The notes: generated from the letters alone by a model not told the origin. A stretch of 64,000 bases of DNA from Bradyrhizobium japonicum USDA 6 (GCF_000284375.1 NC_017249.1:4628001-4692000); one strand, 5' to 3'. Counted from the stretch's first letter, positions 26,423-35,589 are shown. Numbers and translations: made by a program.

Positions 26423-26654
26423 GTTTGACCTCGTTGTCCAATTTTCATCCGCCGGGCTACGTCCATTTGGAGGCCGGGCGCGCCCTGTTTCGCCCATCGT
26501 GCCGCCACATGCAAGCAACCGGCGCGACTGCATTTTGTTGTGGCCAGGCAGCAGGTTCAAGGCGGGGCCGCAACTTTACGTGAAACGGCCTCAGTTGCGA
26601 CGCAATGGAACGGTCATTAAAATGTCGAATCTGCGCTTTCCCCAGGGATGACAC

Positions 26655-27500
26655 ATGGTGCACCTTTTCCGGACTTCGCTCGGTGTGATGGCGCTCGCGG
26701 CGGCTGCTTTCGGCGCAGGCGGTGGAGCGCAGGCTGCCAGCGGTCCGTTCCTTGCGCACCAGGCGCTCTATGACCTCAGCCTCGTCAAATCGCGCTCCAA
26801 TTCGGTCAACAGCGCGCGCGGCCGCATCCTCTACAATTTCACGGGAAGTTCGTGCGAGGGCTACACCTCCGAATTCCGCCAGGTCTCCGAGCTCGACAGC
26901 GGCGAGGGCAAGATCACGCTGAGCGACCTCCGCTCCAACTCCTGGGAAGACGCCGCGGGAAAAAGCTACCGCTTCAAGATCGAGACGCGGATGAACGAGA
27001 CCGATGCCGGCCGGGTCGACGGTTCGGCCGAGCGCGACGGTGACCACATCAACGTCAAGCTGAAGCTGCCGGCGCCGAAGAGCTTCACCCTCGACGGCAA
27101 GATCGTGTTCCCGACCGAGCAGATCCAGCACATCATTGCCGCCGCCAAGGACGGCAAGTCGCTGCTCGAGCTGTCGGTCTATGACGGCTCCGACGACGGC
27201 CAGAAGGTCTACAATACGCTGACCGTGATTGGTCAGCCGATTCCTGCCGACCGCACCGCGTCGCCGGATGCATCGACGTCGGACGAGCACATGAAGTCGC
27301 TCAAGCGCTGGCCGGTCACCGTGAGCTATTTCGACCGCGACGCCCAGCAGAAGGAAGGCGAGCAGACGCCGGTCTACGCGATGGCGTTCGAGCTCTACGA
27401 AAACGGCGTTTCGCGCCAGCTCGTGCTCGATTACAACGATTTCGTGATTTCCGGCGCGATGGGCAAGTTTGACGCGAAGGACAGCAAGCCCTGCAATTGA
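26655..27500 (+). CDS. eipB: Cell-envelope integrity protein EipB (DUF1849)
   Basis: 281 residues. The signal peptide is 1-27. The mature part starts AASGPFLAHQALYDLSLVKS, followed by RGRILYNFTGSSCEGYTSEFRQ, matching DUF1849/EipB of Brucella. In that protein a periplasmic beta-spiral fold is stabilised by a disulfide between an early Cys and a C-terminal Cys; here Cys68 (SSCEG) and the penultimate Cys (KPCN) fit. EipB is needed for envelope integrity in Brucella. ATG 26655 has AGGG six bases upstream. It is divergent from the RidA-like gene. Confidence 0.92.
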   Translation: MVHLFRTSLGVMALAAAAFGAGGGAQAASGPFLAHQALYDLSLVKSRSNSVNSARGRILYNFTGSSCEGYTSEFRQVSELDSGEGKITLSDLRSNSWEDAAGKSYRFKIETRMNETDAGRVDGSAERDGDHINVKLKLPAPKSFTLDGKIVFPTEQIQHIIAAAKDGKSLLELSVYDGSDDGQKVYNTLTVIGQPIPADRTASPDASTSDEHMKSLKRWPVTVSYFDRDAQQKEGEQTPVYAMAFELYENGVSRQLVLDYNDFVISGAMGKFDAKDSKPCN

Positions 27501-27572
27501 GGGCCGAGGCTAGCCCTCCGCTCGCTCTCCAGCTACGCTCCCTCCCAACCACAAACCCGGGAGGCAAGCACA

Positions 27573-27974
27573 ATGCCCAAGCTCGACCATCTCCGCCCCA
27601 GCGGCCTGCATCACAATCCGGCCTATTCCCACGTCGTGACCGCTTCCGGTGCGCGCACGATCTACATCTCCGGCCAGGTGTCGGTGGACGAGGAGGGGCG
27701 GATCGTCGGCGAGGGCGATATTGCCGCGCAGACGACGCAGGTGATGCAGAATCTCGGCCATGCGCTGAAGGCGGCCGGCGCGACCTACGCCAATATCGTC
27801 AAGATCACGACCTTCGTCGTGAACTACAAGCCGGAGCTGCGCCCGATCATCGGCAAGGCCCGCTCTGCCTTCTTCGAGGGCATGGAGCCGCCGGCCAGCA
27901 CCCTCGTCGGCGTCTCCGCGCTCGCCGCGCCGGAATGGCTGATCGAGATCGAGGCGGTGGCGGTCGCGGATTGA
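27573..27974 (+). CDS. RidA family protein (second copy)
   Basis: 133 residues, the normal RidA length. HHNPAYSHVVTASGARTIYISGQV (read in two parts) and PPASTLVGVSALAAPEWLIEIE are the family hallmarks; the Arg in the reactive-site region is replaced by Ser/Thr in PASTLVGVS, so it belongs to a subfamily that lacks canonical imine deaminase activity or uses another residue. It is 73 bp after eipB on the same strand. Expected to be cytoplasmic and trimeric. Confidence 0.88.
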   Translation: MPKLDHLRPSGLHHNPAYSHVVTASGARTIYISGQVSVDEEGRIVGEGDIAAQTTQVMQNLGHALKAAGATYANIVKITTFVVNYKPELRPIIGKARSAFFEGMEPPASTLVGVSALAAPEWLIEIEAVAVAD

Positions 27975-27981
27975 AACGGCC

Positions 27982-28016
27982 GTAGGATGGGTTTCGCTTC
28001 GCTCTACCCATCCTAC
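27982..28016. terminator. Hairpin shared by two convergent genes
   Basis: GTAGGATGGGT (27982-27992) pairs perfectly with ACCCATCCTAC (28006-28016). The stop of the convergent ACT gene (28013-28015) lies inside the right arm. It probably ends both transcripts, and looks like a dispersed Bradyrhizobium repeat. Confidence 0.7.
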
Positions 28017-28414
28017 TTTGCTGCGGGCATAGCTCGCAAAACAGCCATCGCTTTATCGGCCCTGTCGGCAGGTACGAAAAGATGATCGTGGTGGAAGGCC
28101 GACACCGCATTCACGCTGATGCCGGCTTCGGCCAGCCGCGCCGTGACTGCAGCCAGGAAGCCCACCGCATCGAGTGCGGAGTGAACCGTCAGGGTGATCA
28201 GGCGCGAGGCGAACGCGTAGCGTAAGCCTGACGCCTCGGCTTCTTCGCGCAGGATCACCAGCGTGGTTCCTTCCTGCTCGCGGAACGTGAGCAGCGGGTT
28301 GACCCCTGCGGGAATGGGCTCGCTGGGTGGGATCATGCAAAACACGAAGGTGCCGTCCAGCAGCTCCGGCTTCATGTTCCTCAACAGCGCGTCGAGGTCG
28401 CGTTCGCCTGTCAC
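28013..28414 (-). CDS. ACT-domain protein
   Basis: 133 residues. The N-terminal part (MKPELLDGTFVFCMIPPSE) and the C-terminal SALDAVGFLAAVTARLAEAGISVNAVSAFHHDHLFV match stand-alone ACT-domain proteins with the ACT_7 architecture. ACT domains bind amino acids to regulate enzymes. It may be a small sensor; the partner is unknown. Its stop codon is inside a hairpin shared with the convergent RidA gene. Confidence 0.8.
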   Translation of the reverse strand: MTGERDLDALLRNMKPELLDGTFVFCMIPPSEPIPAGVNPLLTFREQEGTTLVILREEAEASGLRYAFASRLITLTVHSALDAVGFLAAVTARLAEAGISVNAVSAFHHDHLFVPADRADKAMAVLRAMPAAK

Positions 28415-28788
28415 GATGGCCAGCCTCTCAGCGCGTTCGGATGCGTACAGCCCTTGCGAAACCCATCAGCGCTGGAACCTGACAGGGGCTTCGCCAACAT
28501 ACCTTTGTATATCTGCTCTAATCCTTCTCATACGCTGACCTTACGCTGGTACAATTGAGCGACGGCGGGAGATTCTTACAATTTGAGTCTACTCGGGTCA
28601 CCGCGAGGAAGCTCAAATGAACGTCATGATTGGAAGGCTCAACGGCCTGTGGCACCTCATCGTCGGGTCTTGTCAGATCCGAACTCCGTTCCTGGCGAGT
28701 CAGGATCGGCAGTTGGTCATTCAGTATGCCCGGCGTGTCTATCCGGGTGCACGGATCTTCGAACGCGACTGAATTGAGCAGGACTCGA
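28415..28788. other. Intergenic region between the ACT and dinB genes
   Basis: 374 bp. I see an open reading frame on the minus strand (28518-28898) but it overlaps the dinB 3' end and shows no domain or ribosome-binding site. There is no hairpin that I would call a terminator. Base composition is lower in GC than the flanks. Confidence 0.3.
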
Positions 28789-30081
28789 TCACTCCTGCTG
28801 TCCTGTTTCAGGGCCATCATACGCGATACCGCGAATGACGGCGGAGTTGCCGAACTTCTTGCGCAGACTGTCCACCGCGCGCTCGGCATGCGCGGCACGG
28901 CGGTCGAGCATATCGGTGTCGTCGGCGGGCGAACCCTCGCGCAGCGCGCTGACGCCGGCGCCCATCAGGCGGAAGGCGGTGCCGTCGATCTCCTTCGCCA
29001 GCATCTCGCGGCAGATCGAGAAGATCTTGGCGGCAAGCTGCGTCGGACCTGCGATCGACTGCGAGCGGGTGCGCTGGCGGAAATCGGCGGTCTTCAGTTT
29101 CAGCGTCACGGTCGAGCCGGCAAGCTCGCTGCCCTTCAGCCGCGACGACGTCTTCTCGCAGAGCCGCCACAGGATTTTCTCCAGCGTCGCGAAATCGCGG
29201 ATGTCGGTCTCGAACGTGGTTTCGCTCGAAATCGTCTTGGCGCCCCGATCGGGCTCGACGCGGCGGTCGTCGATACCGCGGGCGAGCCGCCACAGCCTGC
29301 GGCCCTCGCTCGGAAACTGTCGCATCATCTCGATCTCGTCGGCCTTTTGCAGGTCGGCGATGATGCGAAAGCCGCGCTGCACCAGGCGCTCCTGCGTGGC
29401 CGGGCCGACGCCGAAGATGAAGCCGACCGGCTTCTCCGCCAGCATCGAACGGGCTTCCTCCTGATCGAGCGCGGCAAAGCCGCGCGGCTTGTCGAGGTCG
29501 GAGGCGATCTTGGCCAGGAACTTGTTGCAGGACAGGCCGACCGAGACGGAGATGCCGATGTCGCGCTCGATGTTGCGCGCGAACCGCGCCAGCACCTTGG
29601 CCGGAACCATGCCGTGCACCCGCTCGGTGCCCGAGAGATCGAGAAAGGCCTCGTCGATCGAGAGGGGTTCGACCAGCGGCGTCAGCGCCTGCATGGCCTG
29701 GCGCACCTCGCGGCCGACGCGGACGTATTTCGCCATGTCGGGCGGGATCACGGTCGCGTGCGGGCAGGCCTCGAGCGCCCTGTACATCGGCATGGCCGAG
29801 CGCACGCCATAGGTCCGCGCGATGTAGCAGGCGGCCGACACCACGCCGCGCTTGCCCCCGCCGATGATGACGGGCTTGTCGGCGATGTCAGGATTGTCGC
29901 GCTTCTCGACCGTCGCATAGAAGGCGTCGCAGTCGATATGGGCGATGGTCAGGCCTGCGAGCGCGCGGTGGCGGACGAGGCGAGGGGAACCGCAGGCGGA
30001 GCAGCGCCGCACGCCCATATCCAGATCGGCCAGACAATCCCGGCAGAAGCAGCGGGGGCCGGCCGTATCGGGGATGGTCAC
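28789..30081 (-). CDS. dinB: DNA polymerase IV (Y-family), with an N-terminal Cys-rich extension
   Basis: 430 residues, versus 351 for E. coli Pol IV. Residues 1-38 have two Cys pairs (CFCRDC and CSAC), a zinc-ribbon-like extension. The Y-family catalytic core follows: IAHIDCDAFYATVEKRDNP, ARTYGVRSAMPMYRALEACP, SIDEAFLDLSG and CNKFLAKIASDLDKP, with the metal-binding Asp/Asp-Glu residues present. It performs translesion synthesis. The C-terminal little-finger domain (about 280-400) is present. The DUF3572 gene overlaps its start by four bases, so they are translated together. Alphaproteobacteria often carry two DinB copies; this one may be the zinc-ribbon type. Confidence 0.93.
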   Translation of the reverse strand: MTIPDTAGPRCFCRDCLADLDMGVRRCSACGSPRLVRHRALAGLTIAHIDCDAFYATVEKRDNPDIADKPVIIGGGKRGVVSAACYIARTYGVRSAMPMYRALEACPHATVIPPDMAKYVRVGREVRQAMQALTPLVEPLSIDEAFLDLSGTERVHGMVPAKVLARFARNIERDIGISVSVGLSCNKFLAKIASDLDKPRGFAALDQEEARSMLAEKPVGFIFGVGPATQERLVQRGFRIIADLQKADEIEMMRQFPSEGRRLWRLARGIDDRRVEPDRGAKTISSETTFETDIRDFATLEKILWRLCEKTSSRLKGSELAGSTVTLKLKTADFRQRTRSQSIAGPTQLAAKIFSICREMLAKEIDGTAFRLMGAGVSALREGSPADDTDMLDRRAAHAERAVDSLRKKFGNSAVIRGIAYDGPETGQQE

Positions 30082-30410
30082 GGCACGTCGCGCTCCCAGG
30101 AGGGGTCGCCGAGCGCGTCGCCCAGCACCTGCCGCGCCGCAGCAACGTTGGTCGGATGCAGCTCCACGGCCTTGGCGAAGGCCGTCACGGTGGCATCGTC
30201 CCGCATCACGAAATCGAGCACGCTGAGGAGGAAATTGGGGTTCGAGGCGGCGTTCCGCAGGGTCTCCGGACCGACCCCTGTCTCAGCCAGGAACAGGCCA
30301 AGCCTCTCGGGCTCGCTCGCAACGAAAGAGAGCGCCTGAATTGCAACGATTTCAGCGACTTCGCGAGGGTTGTGAACAGGCTTTTTCAATGGCGCAGTTT
30401 GCCTTTCCAT
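30078..30410 (-). CDS. DUF3572 family protein
   Basis: 110 residues. KKPVHNPREVAEIVAIQALSF and DPELLGLFL-like PERLGLFLAETGVGPETLR are the family signature. The fold is predicted helical; function unknown. Its stop overlaps the dinB start (ATGA type), so it is translationally coupled to dinB; it is divergent from divK. DUF3572 next to divK/pleD and dinB is a common alphaproteobacterial order. Confidence 0.88.
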   Translation of the reverse strand: MERQTAPLKKPVHNPREVAEIVAIQALSFVASEPERLGLFLAETGVGPETLRNAASNPNFLLSVLDFVMRDDATVTAFAKAVELHPTNVAAARQVLGDALGDPSWERDVP

Positions 30411-30617
30411 TAACTTTCGGTGTCTACTTTGCAGCCATCATGCCCGAGTCTCAAGACCGCCGACAAGCAACTGGAAACCACATCGCAGAAAGTCGGCCCT
30501 CGGGTTTAACGAAACTCAAGCGAATCTGAGGCTAGTTTGAATCCAGTTTTCGAAGCGCCGGCGAGCGGCGCCTGAGGCGTCACATGTATACGGCTTCGTG
30601 CCAATCAGGAGGGCGGG

Positions 30618-30983
30618 ATGGCTAAGACCGTCCTGATCGTGGAAGACAACGAGCTCAACATGAAGCTCTTCCGCGACCTGTTGGAGGCACACGGTTACCA
30701 GACCTCCGGCACCAGCAACGGCTACGAGGCGCTCGATCTCGTGCGCAAGATGCGCCCCGACCTCGTGCTGATGGATATCCAATTGCCGCAGGTGTCGGGC
30801 CTCGAGGTCACGCGCTGGATCAAGGACGATCCGGAGCTGCGCGCCATTCCCGTCGTCGCGGTCACGGCGTTCGCGATGAAGGGCGACGAAGAGCGCATCC
30901 GCGAGGGCGGCTGCGAGGCCTATTTGTCCAAGCCGATCTCGGTCGGCAAATTCATTGAGACGGTCCGGCGTTTTATCGGATAG
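30618..30983 (+). CDS. divK: Single-domain response regulator DivK
   Basis: 121 residues, a stand-alone REC domain. [22 protein letters not shown] gives the acidic pair, [13 protein letters not shown] the phospho-acceptor Asp53, AVTAFAM the Thr and LSKPIS the Lys. The sequence is the DivK type. In Caulobacter DivK-P, set by the kinases DivJ and PleC, inhibits CckA and so lowers CtrA activity. AGGAGGG stands just upstream of ATG. pleD follows 14 bp later, the usual DivK-PleD pair. Confidence 0.95.
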   Translation: MAKTVLIVEDNELNMKLFRDLLEAHGYQTSGTSNGYEALDLVRKMRPDLVLMDIQLPQVSGLEVTRWIKDDPELRAIPVVAVTAFAMKGDEERIREGGCEAYLSKPISVGKFIETVRRFIG

Positions 30984-30997
30984 GAAGTGAGTTCAAA

Positions 30998-32371
30998 GTG
31001 TCCGCGCGTATCCTGGTTGTCGATGACGTTCCCGCCAACGTCAAACTCCTCGAAGCTCGCCTGTCCGCCGAATATTTCGACGTGATGACCGCCTCGAACG
31101 GCACCGAGGCGCTGGCATTGGCCAGCCGCGCCGAATGCGACATCATCCTGCTCGACGTGATGATGCCCGACATGGACGGCTTTGAAGTCTGCCGCCGTCT
31201 CAAGACTGATCCGGCGACGCACCACATTCCCGTCGTGATGGTCACCGCGCTCGACAGCCCCGCCGACCGTAATCGCGGGCTGGAAGCCGGCGCCGACGAT
31301 TTCCTCACCAAGCCTGTCTCCGACGTCGTGCTGATCGCACGCGTGCGCTCGCTGACGCGGCTGAAGATGATGACCGATGAGCTGCGCATGCGCGCCATCA
31401 CCTCGCTCGAGATTGGCATGCAGGCGCCCGAGCGCAGCGCCGTGGCCGACACCGGCCGGGGCGGCCGCATTCTGCTGGTCGACGACCGTCAGTCCTCCTA
31501 TGAGCGGCTGGCGACGATCCTCGCCGCGGAGCACACCATCGACGTCGAGCCGAACCCGACCGAAGCGCTGTTCCACGCCGCCGAGGGCAATTACGACCTG
31601 CTGATCGTCTCGCTCGACCTCAACAATTTCGACGGCCTGCGGCTGTGCAGCCAGGCGCGCTCGCTGGAGCGCACGCGCCACGTGCCGATCCTGGCGATCG
31701 CGGACCCCGAGAACTCGACGCGGCTGCTCCGCGGCCTCGAGATCGGCGTCAACGACTACCTGCTGCGCCCGATCGACAAGACCGAGCTGCTGGCGCGCGC
31801 CCGCACCCAGATCCGCCGCCGCCGCTACACCGACCACCTGCGCGACAACGTGCAGAACTCGATCGAGATGGCGATCACGGATGCGCTCACCGGCCTGCAC
31901 AATCGCCGCTACATGGAGAGCCATCTGGCGACGCTCGCCGAGCAGGCCTCGACCCGCGGCAAGCCCCTGGCGCTGATGATTCTGGACATCGACTATTTCA
32001 AGTCCATCAACGACAATTACGGCCACGACGCCGGCGACGACGTGCTGCGCGAGTTCGCGGTGCGCGTGCGCAAGTCGATCCGCGGCATCGACCTGGCCTG
32101 CCGCTATGGCGGCGAGGAGTTCGTCATCGTGATGCCGGAGACCGATCTGCACGTCGCCGGCATGGTCGCCGAGCGCCTGCGCCGTTCGATCGCGGGCGAG
32201 CCGTTCGCCGTCCACAAGGGCACCAAGCGCATCGAGGTCACGATCTCGATCGGCCTCACCACGTTGGAGCAGAAGGGCGAGGCGGTCGCCGACGTCCTCA
32301 AGCGCGCCGACACCGCGCTCTACCGCGCCAAGCACGACGGCCGCAATCGCGTGGTGTCGCAGGCGGCGTGA
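30998..32371 (+). CDS. pleD: PleD-type response regulator diguanylate cyclase
   Basis: 457 residues, GTG start. REC1 (1-120) is complete, with Asp53 in IILLDVMMPDMDG. REC2 (about 152-270) is degenerate: the acceptor position in LLIVSLDLNNFDG is Ser, matching the dimerisation adaptor role in PleD. The GGDEF domain (about 290-450) has ADALTGL-like TDALTGLHNRRYME, the active site GGEEF and an RGID I-site five residues before it, so it should be product-inhibited. It makes c-di-GMP and, in Caulobacter, controls the swarmer-to-stalked transition. It lies 14 bp after divK. Confidence 0.96.
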   Translation: MSARILVVDDVPANVKLLEARLSAEYFDVMTASNGTEALALASRAECDIILLDVMMPDMDGFEVCRRLKTDPATHHIPVVMVTALDSPADRNRGLEAGADDFLTKPVSDVVLIARVRSLTRLKMMTDELRMRAITSLEIGMQAPERSAVADTGRGGRILLVDDRQSSYERLATILAAEHTIDVEPNPTEALFHAAEGNYDLLIVSLDLNNFDGLRLCSQARSLERTRHVPILAIADPENSTRLLRGLEIGVNDYLLRPIDKTELLARARTQIRRRRYTDHLRDNVQNSIEMAITDALTGLHNRRYMESHLATLAEQASTRGKPLALMILDIDYFKSINDNYGHDAGDDVLREFAVRVRKSIRGIDLACRYGGEEFVIVMPETDLHVAGMVAERLRRSIAGEPFAVHKGTKRIEVTISIGLTTLEQKGEAVADVLKRADTALYRAKHDGRNRVVSQAA

Positions 32372-32565
32372 GGCTGCCAGCAACTAAAAGTGCGAAAACA
32401 ACCCCATGCACAGTAGCCGACCTTAGTCGGATCAATGGCTTATGCGTGCGGCATGACGGTCGATGCCGGCTGCACTGGCATTTGACACGTCGGGCAAAAC
32501 AGGAGCATTTTGGCAGGATCGGGCAGGGCGCGGTTGTTGCGCGAAGTCCTCTCCCCAAACTCCGC

Positions 32566-32668
32566 TGTCATTCCCCGCGAAAGCGGGGAATCCAGTACGC
32601 CGCAGCGTCTCGGTTCAATCACAATCGTCTCTGGAATACTGGATCACCCGCTTTCGCGGGTGATGACA
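32566..32668. repeat. Dispersed palindromic repeat, CATTCCCCGCG type
   Basis: Two nested palindromes: TTCCCCGCgaaaGCGGGGAA (32571-32590) and ATCACCCGCtttcGCGGGTGAT (32643-32664), with matching arms CCAGTA and TACTGG between. They sit in the 355-bp gap after pleD and may act as terminators. The class differs from the repeats at 23325 and 57305. Confidence 0.8.
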
Positions 32669-32725
32669 CCGTGAGTCGTTATTGTGGCGCGCGCTTGTGC
32701 CCCTTCACAGGCTTTTCCGCATCAC

Positions 32726-33322
32726 CTACATCCACCCCGCATTCCGCAGCAGCACCTTCGCCGCTTCCTTCGCGGCGCGCGCCATCGCGGGGTCGTCGCG
32801 CACGAGATCCTGGGCGATCGAGCCGTCGACCAGGAGCACGAGCTGCGTCGCCAGCGCCTCGGCATCGGCGACGCCGAGCTCGTTCAACCGCTCGCGAAAC
32901 CAGACGCGGCGGCTTTCCTTGAAGGCGATTGCGATCTTCTTCACGGCGCGGTCCTTTGGCCCGAGCTCGGCGACCGCATTGACGAACGGGCAGCCGCGAA
33001 AATCCTTGGCCGCAAAGCGCCGCTCCAGCGAATCGAAGGTGCCAAGAATCTGCTCGGCCGGTGGCTTGTCGGAGGGGCGCGGCTTGACGAAGCGGCGCTC
33101 CAGATAGGCCGCGATCAGCGCGTCCTTGGAGGGGAAGTGGTTGTAGAGCGTGCGCTTGGAGATGCCGATCTCGGCCGCGATGGTATCGACGCCGATGGCG
33201 CGAATGCCTTGCAGATAGAACAGCTTGTCGGCGGTCTCGAGGATCCGCTCCTTCATCGTCTGTGGCGTGGGCGGGGAGCCATGCGGCAGCGTGCGTCCTG
33301 TTCGCTTGACAGCGTGCACCAT
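32726..33322 (-). CDS. TetR/AcrR-family repressor of the adjacent MFS gene
   Basis: 198 residues. The N-terminal helix-turn-helix is clear: LETADKLFYLQGIRAIGVD, then IAAEIGISKRTLYNHFPSKD. The C-terminal half is the ligand/dimerisation part and resembles TetR_C-type families with FRGCPFVNAVAE. It is divergent from an MFS transporter gene with 88 bp between and a perfect 7-bp dyad there. By arrangement it represses itself and the transporter, and is released by a transporter substrate. The ligand is unknown. Confidence 0.92.
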   Translation of the reverse strand: MVHAVKRTGRTLPHGSPPTPQTMKERILETADKLFYLQGIRAIGVDTIAAEIGISKRTLYNHFPSKDALIAAYLERRFVKPRPSDKPPAEQILGTFDSLERRFAAKDFRGCPFVNAVAELGPKDRAVKKIAIAFKESRRVWFRERLNELGVADAEALATQLVLLVDGSIAQDLVRDDPAMARAAKEAAKVLLRNAGWM

Positions 33323-33334
33323 TCATAGCCTAAC

Positions 33335-33350
33335 TACACAGGTCTGTGTA
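33335..33350. promoter_or_regulatory. TetR operator candidate TACACAG-GT-CTGTGTA
   Basis: A perfect 7-bp inverted repeat with a 2-bp spacer, 13 bp from the tetR start and 60 bp from the MFS start. Size and place fit a TetR-family operator that controls both genes. Confidence 0.8.
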
Positions 33351-33410
33351 ACCAAAACATCGTGAATTGCAGACGCCGGCGCGCGCGTCGCGCCGACGAG
33401 GGAGAAAAAT

Positions 33411-34649
33411 ATGCCCCTTTTGCAGGTCCTGCGTCCGACATTGCCCATCCTGATCGGCGCCTCGATCATGCTGACACTGAGCATGGGGCTGCGGCAGAGC
33501 CTCGGCATCTTCATGCAGCCGCTGACGCACGACATCCACATCTCGATCTCGGATTTCACGCTGGCGCTCGCGGTGCAGAACCTCGCCTGGGGCTTTCTGC
33601 AGCCACTCGCCGGCGCGATGACGGTGCGCTACGGCTTCCGCCCGATCATGATCGTGGGCGCGCTGATGTACATCGTGGGCCTCATCCTGATGGCGACCGC
33701 GAACGGCCTCGTCAGCATCATGATCGGCGCCGGCGTGCTGATCGGCACCTCGCTCGCCTGCACCGCGGCGGCGATCGCGATGTCGGTGGCCGCGCGCGCC
33801 GTGCCCGAGACCGTCCGCTCCACCGTGCTCGGCATCGTCTCCGGCGCGGGCTCGCTCGGCGCGCTGCTGTCGGCGCCGATCGGGCAGTTGCTCAACGAAG
33901 GATTTGGCTGGCGCGTCGGGCTCGCCGGTTTCGTGATCATGTCGGTGCTGATGATCCCTGCGGCCTGGTATGCCGGCCGTGTCGACCAGGTCCCGCTGCC
34001 GAAGCCGGCCGCCGACGATATCGGCGATGCCACGGCCGCGTCCGTCGCGAAGGCGGCGTTCGGCAACGCGTCCTTCGCCGTGATGACCTGCGCCTATCTC
34101 GTCTGCGGCATGCAGCTGGTGTTTCTCACCACGCATCTGCCGTCCTATCTGGCCATCTGCGGCCTCGATCCGATGCTGAGCGCGCAGACGCTTGGCATGA
34201 TCGGCGGATTCAACGTGCTGGGCTCGCTGTTTTTCGGCTGGGCCGGCCAGCGCTGGAACAAACTCGCGCTGCTGGGCGGCATCTACATCCTGCGCTCGCT
34301 CGCGCTCGCCTGGTACTTCATGCTGCCGGCGACGTCGTTCTCGACCCTGCTGTTCGGCGCCATCATGGGCTTCCTCTGGATGGGCGTCGGACCGCTGGTC
34401 GCCGGCGCCGTCGCGGAGATGTTCGGCCTGCGCTGGCAGGCGATGATCCAGGGCCTCGCCTTCATGAGCCACCAGATCGGCAGCTTCCTCGGCGCGTACG
34501 GAGGAGGGGTGCTCTACGATTCGCTCGGCTCCTACACCATGGCCTGGCGCATCGGCGTGGCGTTGGGCCTGGCCGGCGGCATCATCCAGGTCGCGTTCGC
34601 GCTGATCCGGCCGTCGCAGCCGCCGGCGCCGGTGCTGCGGACGGCGTAG
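33411..34649 (+). CDS. MFS transporter
   Basis: 412 residues with 12 hydrophobic helices. SMGLRQSLGIFMQPLTHD, NLAWGFLQPLAGAMTVRYGF (motif A) and SGAGSLGALLSAPIGQLL are typical of the OFA/NarK-like MFS group. GAGGGAG precedes the ATG. The divergent TetR gene and operator make it the likely regulated target. Its last 136 bp are copied at 38154-38289 with 96% identity and, more diverged, at 39369-39448. The C-terminus is hydrophilic (PSQPPAPVLRTA). Substrate is unknown; monocarboxylates are common in this group. Confidence 0.9.
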   Translation: MPLLQVLRPTLPILIGASIMLTLSMGLRQSLGIFMQPLTHDIHISISDFTLALAVQNLAWGFLQPLAGAMTVRYGFRPIMIVGALMYIVGLILMATANGLVSIMIGAGVLIGTSLACTAAAIAMSVAARAVPETVRSTVLGIVSGAGSLGALLSAPIGQLLNEGFGWRVGLAGFVIMSVLMIPAAWYAGRVDQVPLPKPAADDIGDATAASVAKAAFGNASFAVMTCAYLVCGMQLVFLTTHLPSYLAICGLDPMLSAQTLGMIGGFNVLGSLFFGWAGQRWNKLALLGGIYILRSLALAWYFMLPATSFSTLLFGAIMGFLWMGVGPLVAGAVAEMFGLRWQAMIQGLAFMSHQIGSFLGAYGGGVLYDSLGSYTMAWRIGVALGLAGGIIQVAFALIRPSQPPAPVLRTA

Positions 34650-34780
34650 CCAGGGCTGTGCTCGCTTTCGTCAGCGGGCTGCAGTTTCGTGAAATGGGTT
34701 CCCGCTCACGGGTGGGGCTGCTTGGCGCGCGGGCGAACTTTTCTCCGGCTGTGACATTGCAACAATCCATGATCCGGCAG

Positions 34781-34812
34781 GCGGATGGCGCGTCGTCGCG
34801 TGCGCCATCCGC
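34781..34812. terminator. Hairpin between MFS and cupin-like genes
   Basis: GCGGATGGCGC (34781-34791) pairs perfectly with 34802-34812. It lies between convergent genes; a bidirectional terminator is the simplest reading. Confidence 0.6.
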
Positions 34813-34827
34813 TCTTCCTCATGGGCC

Positions 34828-35235
34828 TTAAGCTTTCAGGTCCGTGATCCGCATAATCGCGACCACATTCCCGTCGTTGTACGCCTGCTCTTTTGTTTCC
34901 TTGTTGCAGGTCCAGACAAAATTCTTCTTGCCCGTAAAGGTCTTTCCGTCCTGCTCAAGCCGAAGCTCCCCTTCGGTGATATGGCAGATCATGGCATTCA
35001 TCATCGGGGGCCCCATGGTCTTCGCCCCCGGCTGCATGATGACATCGCGCATTGAGACGGTCTTAAAGCCTGGGATCAGGGATGGTGTCTCGCCTTCATA
35101 TTCACGCACCACGACACCTGGCCAAGGCGTCATATCCTTGTAACCTGTGGCTTGAGCGGCGGCTGGCTTGACCATGGCAGCCGAAGCCGCTGCCAACGCG
35201 ATTCCCAGTGCGGACCTTCGATCGATCTTGCTCAT
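34828..35235 (-). CDS. Exported cupin-like protein
   Basis: 135 residues. The N-terminus SKIDRRSALGIALAAASAAM ends at AAAQA, a signal with Arg-Arg that may use the Tat path. The mature part, with MRDVIMQPGAKTMGPPMMN and ICHITEGELRLEQDGKTFTGKK, looks like a small single-domain cupin: Gly-rich turns and HITEGEL. Only one His is in the usual metal-binding positions, so metal binding is uncertain. No partner gene. It is the first gene of the accessory stretch that follows the MFS gene. Confidence 0.65.
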   Translation of the reverse strand: MSKIDRRSALGIALAAASAAMVKPAAAQATGYKDMTPWPGVVVREYEGETPSLIPGFKTVSMRDVIMQPGAKTMGPPMMNAMICHITEGELRLEQDGKTFTGKKNFVWTCNKETKEQAYNDGNVVAIMRITDLKA

Positions 35236-35589
35236 CGCTTTCTCCCGACGTTACCGAACGAGCCGCCGCATAAGCAGCGCGCAAAGTTCGTGGTGAACGG
35301 TGGTACGAAACCGAAAAAGAACGGCTTCTAAGAGAGCGTGCTTGCCGATGGCACCAGTGCTGCTCGTTTGCCCAGACGGTGATTCCGGCACATCCCACTT
35401 AAGGGCAATGACATTCTACGTCGCCTGACCAGGCTGGGGAACAGGTGAAACGAAGTCTCTGCCTGCCCCACGGGAAGGTCCGGATTGGACCCCAAGCGGT
35501 CGACCCGGCATGTCCGCTAGATGTCCGCTCCTTGGGGCTGAAGCAGACTAACGGCCCGTTTGCAGGCTACATCGCCAGGGTCACCTGTT
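35236..35589. other. Intergenic region upstream of the cupin-like gene
   Basis: 354 bp. There is a short tandem of ATGTCCGCT near 35511 and 35521. I see no gene, palindrome or RNA. Base composition is lower in GC than neighbouring housekeeping genes. Confidence 0.3.

Noticed and set aside
28518..28898. 126-codon frame on the minus strand after the ACT gene
   Set aside because: It overlaps the dinB 3' end and has no ribosome-binding site or domain.
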